From the NCBI GenBank assembly GCA_963976625.1, contig CAXBLA010000028.1:1-41858 (forward strand): a stretch of DNA of 41,858 nucleotides, in the 5' to 3' direction. Below, in pieces: positions 18,655 through 25,840 of this stretch. Position 1 is the first letter of the stretch; the number at the start of each line of letters is the position of its first letter. The notes beneath the pieces were generated by a model, which made no database searches, had not been told where the DNA came from, and saw nothing but the letters and a program-made list of their open reading frames with translations. The translations under genes were made by a program, and so were the position numbers. This DNA is from UBA1924 sp963976625. Lineage in GTDB: Bacteria; Planctomycetota; Phycisphaerae; Phycisphaerales; UBA1924.

Positions 18655-19386
18655 TTAGTCGCTCTGCTTGGCGGGCTCTTCGGTGAACTCGGTCACGGGC
18701 TCGGTCGTTGGCACGGCTTCTGGTGCTGGGGCAGCCTCGGCTCCGGTCTCGGGTGCTGGCTCAACGACCGGTTCGGGTGCCTTCTCGGGGTAGCCGAGCT
18801 TGATCCGGACGAGTTCGGTGATGTCCACGCTTGCTGGTGGGGTGACGAGCGGGCGGGCGAGGATTTCTTGGGTGATCCCGGTGATGTTGTCGGTCTGGAT
18901 GAGCTCGCCATCGGCGCGGGTGGCGAAGACGAAGGTGAGCCCTTCCTGGGCCGCGATCTCGTTGGCCGCGGCGTAGATCGCGGTGTAGGCCTCGGCGATC
19001 TGGCGGGCGATCAGGACCTGATACTGGTCGCTTGCCTGGCGGGCCATGGTGTTGAGCTGCTCCTGGATCCCTTGGTACTGCTGGAAGACGGCCTGTGCGT
19101 TGGGGTCGGTCTGCTGCATGGACTGGAGCTGGGAAGTGATTTCGGCCAGCTGCCCTTCCAGCGAGGCCATCCGGGCGTTGGTCTCTACATCAAAGGTATC
19201 GCGGGCGGCGGTGGTTTCTTCGGTGAGCAGGGCCTTGTCGATCAGGTTGAACACATCCACGAACCCGATGTCATCGGAGGCGATCTTGGGGGCCTTGTAG
19301 GCGCCGGCGGGCGAGGCGATCATGGTGACAATGATCGCGACGAGGACCAGCGTGGTCGTGGTGAGGATCTGGGTCGTGCGTTTCAT
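18655..19386 (-). CDS. OmpH/Skp-like periplasmic protein
   Basis: A 243-residue exported protein of the OmpH (Skp) type, periplasmic chaperones that carry unfolded outer-membrane proteins to the assembly machinery. A signal peptide (MKRTT, a long hydrophobic core, cleavage near AGA-YK) is followed by IGFVDVFNLIDKAL, then a long helical hairpin (TNARMASLEGQLAEITSQLQ, DPNAQAVFQQYQGIQEQL, IARQIAEAYTAIYAAANEIA) and a short strand ending FVFATRADGE. The last 50 residues form a Pro/Glu/Ala-rich tail, an unusual addition to the usual 160-residue form. The gene is divergent from the aminopeptidase gene and ends at the bidirectional terminator. Confidence 0.88.
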   Translation of the reverse strand: MKRTTQILTTTTLVLVAIIVTMIASPAGAYKAPKIASDDIGFVDVFNLIDKALLTEETTAARDTFDVETNARMASLEGQLAEITSQLQSMQQTDPNAQAVFQQYQGIQEQLNTMARQASDQYQVLIARQIAEAYTAIYAAANEIAAQEGLTFVFATRADGELIQTDNITGITQEILARPLVTPPASVDITELVRIKLGYPEKAPEPVVEPAPETGAEAAPAPEAVPTTEPVTEFTEEPAKQSD

Positions 19387-19548
19387 GGATATGGGCTCCG
19401 TTGAGATTCAAAAACTGGGTGATTTTGCCCCGGGGGGGTATAGTCTGGTCCCAACTGTACGGCTGTGATCGCTCGGTGTTTGCATTTGTATGCGCAGCGA
19501 CCGAAGAAAAGCCGACTTCCAAATGATGATGCCCGATTGGAGCCGATG

Positions 19549-20715
19549 ATGCGTGATCAACGCCTTGATAAACTCGCCGATGTGCTTGTGAGATACTCGA
19601 CCAAGGTCAAGAAGGGGGATCTGGTCTCTATCGGTGCCGACCCCGTGGCCATGCCCATGATCGAAGCGGTCTTCGAGGCGGTCCTCAAGGCCGGCGGGCA
19701 CCCCTTCTGGTCGATGCGCAGCAGCACCCTCAACGATACATTCCTCGAGCACGCCAGCGATGAGCAGCTCGATTATCTCAGCCCCATCGAGATGTTCGCC
19801 GTCGATACCATCGATGTGAGCATCGGGCTCTGGGCGGATGTGAACACCAAGTCGCTCTCGCGCGTCGATCCCAAGAAGGTCGCCCGCCAGCGATTGGCCC
19901 ACGCCCCGCGGATGAACCGCACGCTCAACCGGGCCGCCAAGGGCGAGATGCGCTGGTGCGGGACCATGTACCCGACGATCTCATCGGCTCAGGACGCGGA
20001 GATGTCGCTGGCTCAATATGAAAAGTTCGTGTTCGAAGCCGGGCTCTTGCACCTGCCCGACCCGGTCGCGGCCTGGGAGCAGATCCACGCCCGCCAGCAG
20101 CTCGTGTGTGATTTCCTGCAGACCAAGGACGAGCTGCACTTCAAAGCGCCGCCTAGAGAGGGGCGCAACGGGCACGACGGCACCGATCTGCGCGTGAACA
20201 TCGATCAGCAGAAGTCCATCTGGGTCAACTGCTCGGGCGGCGAGAACTTCCCCGATGGCGAGGTCTTCTGCGGCCCCCAGGGCGCCGACGGGCATGTGAA
20301 CTACACCTTCCCCGCGGTGTACAACGGGCGCGAGGTCGAGGGCGTGCGCCTGGAGTTCAAGGACAACAAGGTCGTCAACGCCAGCGCGACCAAGAACGAA
20401 GAGTTCCTCTTCGCGATGCTCGATCAGGACGCGGGCGCACGCACCATGGGCGAGATCGCGATCGGGACGAACTATTCCATCAAGGAGTTCTCCAAGAACA
20501 CACTCTTCGACGAAAAGATCGGCGGCACCTTCCACGCCGCCTGCGGCATGGGCTACCCGGAGTCGGGCTCGTTCAACGAATCGGCCCTGCACTGGGACAT
20601 GGTCTGCGACCTGCGCCCGACCAAGGACGGACCGGGCGGCTCGATCGCCGCCGACGGCGAGGTCTTCCACAAGGACGGCCACTTCCTCAACGATGCCTGG
20701 CCTGGGAACGACTGA
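19549..20715 (+). CDS. M29-family aminopeptidase
   Basis: A 388-residue metallo-aminopeptidase of family M29 (AmpS/PepS/AmpT type), which removes N-terminal residues using a two-metal centre. The C-terminal half carries the metal region: SGGENFPDGEVFCGP, GEIAIGTNYSIKEFSKNT, LFDEKIGGTFHAACG and NESALHWDMVCDLR, with the Glu and His ligands usual for the family. The N-terminal half opens with DKLADVLVRYSTKVKKGDLV, as in other members. Two adjacent ATG codons occur (19546 and 19549); the second has better spacing from GGAG (19539-19542). A TATAGT box at 19439-19444 may be the -10 element, but no good -35 box pairs with it. Confidence 0.92.
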   Translation: MRDQRLDKLADVLVRYSTKVKKGDLVSIGADPVAMPMIEAVFEAVLKAGGHPFWSMRSSTLNDTFLEHASDEQLDYLSPIEMFAVDTIDVSIGLWADVNTKSLSRVDPKKVARQRLAHAPRMNRTLNRAAKGEMRWCGTMYPTISSAQDAEMSLAQYEKFVFEAGLLHLPDPVAAWEQIHARQQLVCDFLQTKDELHFKAPPREGRNGHDGTDLRVNIDQQKSIWVNCSGGENFPDGEVFCGPQGADGHVNYTFPAVYNGREVEGVRLEFKDNKVVNASATKNEEFLFAMLDQDAGARTMGEIAIGTNYSIKEFSKNTLFDEKIGGTFHAACGMGYPESGSFNESALHWDMVCDLRPTKDGPGGSIAADGEVFHKDGHFLNDAWPGND

Positions 20716-20734
20716 TTGAATCGGCAGTACACGC

Positions 20735-21946
20735 CTACGCAATGTCCGGCAAATCCAGATCCGGCACATTGGCGAAGGGGATGCGCCGTGGGGCCGAGTC
20801 CGTGACGCCGTGCATGGAGCCGTAGTAGATCGAGGCGTGGCCCTGCTTGCGGTTGATCGTGTCCATGGTGTGCGCCAGGCGCGTGCGCTTTCGATCGAGC
20901 TCGAAGAGCGGCTCTTCGATGGTGCCGTCCTTGACCAACCCCCCGAGCGTCACGCCCACGCAGAAGATGAACTCGAAGGGCTGGCGATCCCAGAGCTGGG
21001 CGAGGTGCCAGAGCAGGCGCACGGTGTCTTGGCAGGGCTCGAGCTTGACATCCAAGTGCACCGAAGGGCGTTCGGGCGGCTTGAGATCGAGGGTGAGCTT
21101 GGTGCACCAATATTTCTCCCATCGCATCCGGGCCGCGGCTTTGTGCAGCAATCGGATCGCCACAGCCCGGGCTTGCTCCTTGTGGCGCAGATCGGGCGGC
21201 AGGATGTGCTGGTGCCCGCAGCTTTGTCGTCGGGTCTTGGGGATGGGGGTCTCGTCGCCGCGGAGCCAGTGCCACCAGGTCTCGCCGAGCACGCTGCCCC
21301 AGGCTTTGCGCAGGGTCGGGCGCGACGCCCGGCACAGCTGGGCGACGGTGCGGATGCCATAGCGATGCAGGCGCGCCTCGATCCCGTCGGCGATTCCCGG
21401 GAAGTCGGTCAGTTCGAGTCCGTGCAGACGCAGGGGCAGCTCGCACTGCTCAATGACCACCAGCCCGTCGGGCTTCATCATGTTCGACGCGGTCTTGGCC
21501 AGCACCCGGTTGGGCGCGATCCCGATCGAGCAGCGCAGGTACTGCCCGGCGATCTCGCGGATGGCACTTTTCATCTGCATCGCCAGCTCGCGGGCGTGGT
21601 CAATGTCCCGGTCAGGCCCGGTGAGCCGGAACGACATCTCGTCGATCGAGTACACCCCCTCCACAGGATAAATCGTGTCCACGGCTTCGAGGATCTTGTG
21701 GTGCATCTTGATGTACTCGTCGGGGCGCGACGCGACGAGGATGATCCCGGGGCACTTCTCGTGGGCCTCGCGCACGCCGCACCCGGTTTTGACCCCGAAG
21801 TGCTTAGCTTCATAGCTGGCGGCGATGCAACATGTTGAATCACAGTCGTTTGGGATAATCCCGATTGGGTGCCCACGCAGTTCGGGCACGAGCTGCTGCT
21901 CGACGGAGGCGAAGAAGGAGTTGAGATCAAGAAAGACGGTCGGCAT
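20735..21946 (-). CDS. Y-family DNA polymerase (DinB/UmuC-like)
   Basis: A 403-residue translesion polymerase of the Y family. The metal ligands are visible: Asp7 in FLDLNSFFASVEQQ and Asp102-Glu103 in YSIDEMSF. CSIGIAPNRVLAKTASNMM follows, then a helix-hairpin-helix-like thumb region (LTDFPGIADGIEARLHRYG), and a little-finger-like C-terminal part with VHLDVKLEPCQDTVRLLW. It lacks an obvious beta-clamp motif at the C terminus. No umuD-like, imuA-like or dnaE2 gene is adjacent. It belongs to the PolIV/UmuC group, but the exact subgroup cannot be fixed by eye. The start lacks a good ribosome site; two GGTATA/GGTATG repeats lie directly upstream. Confidence 0.9.
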   Translation of the reverse strand: MPTVFLDLNSFFASVEQQLVPELRGHPIGIIPNDCDSTCCIAASYEAKHFGVKTGCGVREAHEKCPGIILVASRPDEYIKMHHKILEAVDTIYPVEGVYSIDEMSFRLTGPDRDIDHARELAMQMKSAIREIAGQYLRCSIGIAPNRVLAKTASNMMKPDGLVVIEQCELPLRLHGLELTDFPGIADGIEARLHRYGIRTVAQLCRASRPTLRKAWGSVLGETWWHWLRGDETPIPKTRRQSCGHQHILPPDLRHKEQARAVAIRLLHKAAARMRWEKYWCTKLTLDLKPPERPSVHLDVKLEPCQDTVRLLWHLAQLWDRQPFEFIFCVGVTLGGLVKDGTIEEPLFELDRKRTRLAHTMDTINRKQGHASIYYGSMHGVTDSAPRRIPFANVPDLDLPDIA

Positions 21947-22193
21947 ACCGTATGTATACCTAACAAAACAAGATCAGTCAAGCAAAGAGCGCCCGCGAAA
22001 CACGAGATTGCAGTCGAAGCTCCGGTATACTCTCGGTGCCCTGCTTGGGCCCGGCAGGGTGAAGCAGGAACGGGCATTTTGTGCATGGCGAAGACCTGCT
22101 TTGCCCTCCCGTTGGTCGGGTCAGAAGCAGGGCACCCGTCGAAGAGGGTCAAGCAGTGGCAACCGACCGATTCGGGTGAGAGGGAAGGGCAGT

Positions 22194-22910
22194 ATGTGCG
22201 AGACCGATCCAACTTGGGTTTCTGCTGACATGCTCACGGCGTACTCGATCGAGTCTCAACTGGGCAAAGAGATCGGCGATGGGCATCCGCTTGATGGTGT
22301 CCCGTTTACCGTATTGGCGACCTGCTCCGCGTGCGACGATGCGCTGATTGAAATCACGAAGACCGGACAACGGATGGGGGTTCATCCGACATGGGGTGAG
22401 CTTCAAGAGCCGCCGTTTCCCGCGTCATGGATGGTCGGTGACCCGTGGTTAGCTTTAAAGGTGGATGACGCGATCATCCGCGTTGATGTTGATTCGACAA
22501 AGCTGGCTCATGACAAGCCTTTTCCTCACCCATACGCCGGCTGCAGCTGCGAGAACTGTGAGAACCTCGGGGCTCAGCAAGAGGTGTTTCCATCGAGTGA
22601 TGTTCGCCGGTGGTTTCGGCTGCTAGGCATCAATCCGTCGCGGCCCAGCGAAGTGGTTCATCTTGGGCCAGAGCAGGGCGGGCATTTGTATTGGATGATC
22701 TACCACATGCGTGGAAGATTTGATGAAGATTCAGTTGCTCTTGATCTTTATGGGTTCTTTACAGTCACCTATCAGATCAATGATGATTCCATCACGATTA
22801 CGAACAAGTCGGGGCCGCCTCCAGGTGCTGGCTTGGAATTCCACCCCATACTCAAGGTTGATTTGATGGTCATTGCTCCGTGGGTGCTTGATTGCCCTGA
22901 ATCAACTTAA
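22194..22910 (+). CDS. Hypothetical protein with Cys pairs
   Basis: A 238-residue protein of no recognised family. It has TCSACDDALIEI near residue 45 and a CSCENCENLG segment near 120, which could bind a metal or form disulfides, then a C-terminal half rich in beta strands (GHLYWMIYHMRGRFDEDS, LYGFFTVTYQINDDSITITN). No signal peptide or membrane segment is evident. The start at 22194 is preceded by GGGAAGGG; the frame runs open upstream into 21825, but that stretch overlaps the polymerase promoter and has a non-coding composition. Codon use is less GC-rich than in the neighbours. It lies between the polymerase (divergent) and a convergent zinc-ribbon gene. Confidence 0.65.
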   Translation: MCETDPTWVSADMLTAYSIESQLGKEIGDGHPLDGVPFTVLATCSACDDALIEITKTGQRMGVHPTWGELQEPPFPASWMVGDPWLALKVDDAIIRVDVDSTKLAHDKPFPHPYAGCSCENCENLGAQQEVFPSSDVRRWFRLLGINPSRPSEVVHLGPEQGGHLYWMIYHMRGRFDEDSVALDLYGFFTVTYQINDDSITITNKSGPPPGAGLEFHPILKVDLMVIAPWVLDCPEST

Positions 22911-22922
22911 TGGCGTTCGATC

Positions 22923-23405
22923 TCACAAGGGTTTTTGACCCAGTCCGCGCCCGATTCGCCCCTTGCCGTCGCGCATGGCTCGGCGGGCTTGGTGGCTGTC
23001 GAGGTTGTTCCCGCACTCGGGGCAGGTGGTGGGGCGGGCGAGGGTGGTGACATCGTACTGGCAGAAGTAGCAGTGCCCGTTGAGTGTCACGGCTCGGGGG
23101 TACTCGTCCAAGATCGCGTCCCAGATGCTGGCCAGCGAGTCTTGGGCGATCTTGAGCCGGATGGGGGTGGGGTCGTCGAGGACGATCAGGTAACGATCGG
23201 TATGGCGATCGGCAGATTCGAGCACATGGGCCCGCACGCCTCGGATCGAGAGCCCGTAGATGATCTGGGGGACATCGGACGCCGTGTTGGCGCTGGTGAT
23301 GACGGTGCTCGTCGGGCCTTGGGCAGCAGTCTCCGGGCTGTCTGGCAGTTGGCCCGGCTGTCGGTCTGGCTGGTGAGGGGATTGGTTGTGGGCTGGATCG
23401 GGCAC
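22923..23405 (-). CDS. Hypothetical protein with C-terminal zinc ribbon
   Basis: A 160-residue protein with a disordered Pro/Gln-rich N terminus, a middle alpha/beta part (ADRHTDRYLIVLDDPTPIRL, SIWDAILDEYPRAVTLNG) and a zinc ribbon with CYFCQYDV and CPECGNN, two Cys pairs spaced as in short zinc-binding modules. The last residues are basic. No family is recognised. The start is GTG at 23405 with no strong ribosome site, so the N terminus is uncertain. It is divergent from rsmH with about 40 bases between starts; a shared regulatory region is likely. Confidence 0.6.
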   Translation of the reverse strand: MPDPAHNQSPHQPDRQPGQLPDSPETAAQGPTSTVITSANTASDVPQIIYGLSIRGVRAHVLESADRHTDRYLIVLDDPTPIRLKIAQDSLASIWDAILDEYPRAVTLNGHCYFCQYDVTTLARPTTCPECGNNLDSHQARRAMRDGKGRIGRGLGQKPL

Positions 23406-23445
23406 GGGTGAGGATAGGGAGATCGTGGCGGTCTATCCTCTGTCC

Positions 23446-24405
23446 ATGACCCACGATCTGAACCACATCCCGGTGCTCCCCAGCGAGGTCGTCGAGCTGC
23501 TCGACCCGCAGGTCGGCGAGATTCTGGTGGATTGCACCGCCGGTTTGGGTGGGCACGCGGCGATGATCGCCCAGCGTCTGGGCCCGACGGGCACCGTGGT
23601 GCTCAACGATCTCGATCAGGGGAACCTCGATCGGGCCAAGGTCAATGTGGCCAAGGCTTTATGCTCCGATGATCCGGATTCTGCCAAGGTGCACGCGATC
23701 CGGGGGAACTTCGCGGATCTGCCCACCAAACTCAAAGAACTCGGGCTGCGTGCGGACATGGTGTTGGCGGATCTGGGGTTTGCCAGCACGCAGGTGGACG
23801 ACCCGGAGCGTGGATTAAGTTTTCGATTTTCTGGGCCGCTCGATATGCGTTTGGACCAGTCGACCCCGATCACGGCCGGCGAACTGGTCAATACGCTCCC
23901 TGAGCGGGAGTTAGCCGACATCATCTGGCGATACGGTGAAGAAAAATCGGCCCGCCGGATCGCTTCAAAACTTGTTGAGGCTCGGGCGGTTGAACCGATC
24001 ATGACTACTGATCGGCTCGCTGAGATTGTGCGTTCAGCGAGCCGCGGACCACGCGGTTCGATCAATCCCGCAACCAAGACCTTCCAGGCGTTGCGGATCG
24101 CGGTCAATGACGAGTTGGGCAGCCTTGAGGCTTTGCTCCGCGTCATGGGCATCGCGCTCCGCAAACAGCGCAAGGGCGAAGCAAGCTGGATCGGGTCGGA
24201 CGCGAGGGTCGGGATCATCGCGTTTCATTCGCTCGAAGACCGCCCGGTGAAGCGGGCGTTCGGGGAGTGGACGAAAAGCGGGATGATCCGCACAATCACC
24301 AAGGGCGTGGTCACGGGCAGCGATGCCGAGATCAGGTCCAACCCGCGGGCCCGGTCGGCCAAGCTGCGGGTATGCCGTTCGATCCGTGGAGACGCGGGCG
24401 GATAG
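23446..24405 (+). CDS. rsmH: 16S rRNA (cytosine-1402-N4) methyltransferase
   Basis: Transfers a methyl group from S-adenosylmethionine to N4 of C1402 of 16S rRNA, tuning the ribosomal P site. The 319-residue product shows the family pattern: NHIPVLPSEVVELL at the start, DCTAGLGGHAAMI as the SAM loop, LADLGFASTQVDDPERG, LSFRFSGPLDMRLD, FQALRIAVNDELGSLE and IIAFHSLEDRPVKRAF. In most bacteria rsmH (mraW) heads the division and cell-wall cluster, and the same order begins here. ATG 23446 is used; an in-frame GTG at 23425 with a nearby AGGGAG is an alternative. It is followed by LysM, FtsL-like and ftsI genes on the same strand. Confidence 0.95.
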   Translation: MTHDLNHIPVLPSEVVELLDPQVGEILVDCTAGLGGHAAMIAQRLGPTGTVVLNDLDQGNLDRAKVNVAKALCSDDPDSAKVHAIRGNFADLPTKLKELGLRADMVLADLGFASTQVDDPERGLSFRFSGPLDMRLDQSTPITAGELVNTLPERELADIIWRYGEEKSARRIASKLVEARAVEPIMTTDRLAEIVRSASRGPRGSINPATKTFQALRIAVNDELGSLEALLRVMGIALRKQRKGEASWIGSDARVGIIAFHSLEDRPVKRAFGEWTKSGMIRTITKGVVTGSDAEIRSNPRARSAKLRVCRSIRGDAGG

Positions 24406-24514
24406 ATTCAGACACTTGGGGGCGCGACGGGTCAAGGACTGACTCCTGAGCGTTGATTCCTATTGCCGGGGATTGATCTGTTGGCCCATTGACTCTTGAC
24501 GCAAGGAAGCGATC

Positions 24515-25294
24515 GTGACCAGAGAAAGCAAGCTCGCGCTCATTATCGGATTCGTTCTCGTGCTCGTCGTCGGCGTGCTCGTGAGCGATCATTTCTCACA
24601 AGCCAACAACATGATCCTGGATGTGCAGCAGCCCGAAGCGACGACGACCAACGCGCCGATCACGCAGCTGGGCTCACGCGAGAAGCAGGGGATCAACTCA
24701 GCCATCGGCAACACGCCCGAGGGCAACGAGCAGATCGCGCATCGGCCTGTCGAGATCCCCAGCGACGGCACGGGCGGGCGATCGCTGATCGAGCAGGCGC
24801 TCGACGCCGCGCGGAATGTCGAGCTGCCCAAAGCCGCGGCTGAGGACAAAGACAAGACGCAACCAAAGATCGACGAGCCCATCCGCCCGCTGCCGACACC
24901 CAAGTACAGCGTGTACAAAGTGGTCTCGGGCGATTCGCTCATCAAGATCGCCCGCCGCCTGCTCAACGACGGCGAGCGGTGGAAAGAGATCCACACGCTC
25001 AATGCCGATGTGCTCGGGCCCGACGCGATCCTCAAGATCGGGATGGAGCTCAAGGTCCCGGCGGACGCTCGCGTAGCCAACCGAACGACCACCCGATCAG
25101 ACCGATCAAACCGCTCGAACTCAAACAGCGCCTCGACCACGACCTATACCGTGGCTTCGGGTGATACGCTCGGGGAGATCTCGATGCGATTGCTGGGCAC
25201 CTCGCGGAGAGCCGACGAGATCGCCGAGCTCAATGGGCTTGAGAGTGCGAACGATATTCGGATCGGTATGAAGCTCAAGATCCCGACGAAGTAA
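24515..25294 (+). CDS. Membrane-anchored protein with two LysM domains
   Basis: A 259-residue envelope protein. A short cytoplasmic start is followed by one transmembrane segment (LALIIGFVLVLVVGVLV), a long polar linker, and two LysM modules: one at about 130-183 (YKVVSGDSLIKIARRLL, ending KIGMELKVP) and one at about 209-257 (TYTVASGDTLGEISMRLLG, ending RIGMKLKIP). LysM binds the glycan part of peptidoglycan. The start is GTG at 24515, supported by AAGGA about eight bases upstream. Its position between rsmH and an FtsL-like gene suggests a role in wall growth or division. No enzymatic domain is present, so it probably anchors or positions other proteins. Confidence 0.9.
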   Translation: MTRESKLALIIGFVLVLVVGVLVSDHFSQANNMILDVQQPEATTTNAPITQLGSREKQGINSAIGNTPEGNEQIAHRPVEIPSDGTGGRSLIEQALDAARNVELPKAAAEDKDKTQPKIDEPIRPLPTPKYSVYKVVSGDSLIKIARRLLNDGERWKEIHTLNADVLGPDAILKIGMELKVPADARVANRTTTRSDRSNRSNSNSASTTTYTVASGDTLGEISMRLLGTSRRADEIAELNGLESANDIRIGMKLKIPTK

Positions 25295-25354
25295 GTACGG
25301 CAAGGAAGAAGCAAACGACTGTTCTAGGCCAAGCCTTAGCGTGTGGAGTGAAGT

Positions 25355-25831
25355 GTGTTTATCAAGCTGGTGGTTCTGATTCTGGTCTGTGGGAGCAGCG
25401 GCGTGGGCTTGCTCTCGGTGCGTCAATCGCGCTTGCAGGCGGCTCACGAGATGGCCGAGGCTCGCCATCGCACCCAGCGATTGAGCGAACAGATCAGCGA
25501 GATCCGCGCGCAGATCGCCCAAGCGTGCACGCCCGATCATGTCAATGCGATGCTTTTGGCACAGCGTGAACAGATGCTGGCAGACCAACCGGGGTACGAC
25601 CCGGCGATCCATCACCCGGCGCAGTTCGAGTACAGGACCCGATCGAGCAGTGAGCCGGAGTTGATCGCTGGCGATACACCAGCCGAGATTCAAAGCGAGA
25701 CGGTCGTGACGATTGGTACGCGTCCGGTCGCGGTGCCTGCGCCAGAGCAGCCCGAGGAACCGGTCGAGGAATCGGCCGAAGAGCCGTGGGTGCTCGATGA
25801 CGGCACGCGGGTCATCCTCATCGGGGACTGA
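25355..25831 (+). CDS. FtsL-like membrane protein (short coiled coil)
   Basis: A 158-residue protein with one N-terminal transmembrane segment (FIKLVVLILVCGSSGVGLL), then a helix rich in Arg, Gln and Glu (QAAHEMAEARHRTQRLSEQI) that could form a coiled coil, then a disordered Pro/Glu-rich tail. Topology and position directly upstream of the class B PBP gene match FtsL, a small bitopic division protein that works with FtsI. Sequence likeness cannot be confirmed by eye because FtsL is very variable. The tail is longer than usual. The start is GTG at 25355 with GGAG (25345-25348) six bases upstream. Confidence 0.7.
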   Translation: MFIKLVVLILVCGSSGVGLLSVRQSRLQAAHEMAEARHRTQRLSEQISEIRAQIAQACTPDHVNAMLLAQREQMLADQPGYDPAIHHPAQFEYRTRSSSEPELIAGDTPAEIQSETVVTIGTRPVAVPAPEQPEEPVEESAEEPWVLDDGTRVILIGD

Positions 25832-25840
25832 TACGGATTG

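Noticed and set aside
20810..21838. Long plus-strand open frame opposite the Y-family polymerase (342 codons)
   Set aside because: The minus-strand polymerase shows all catalytic residues; the plus frame is a composition artefact.
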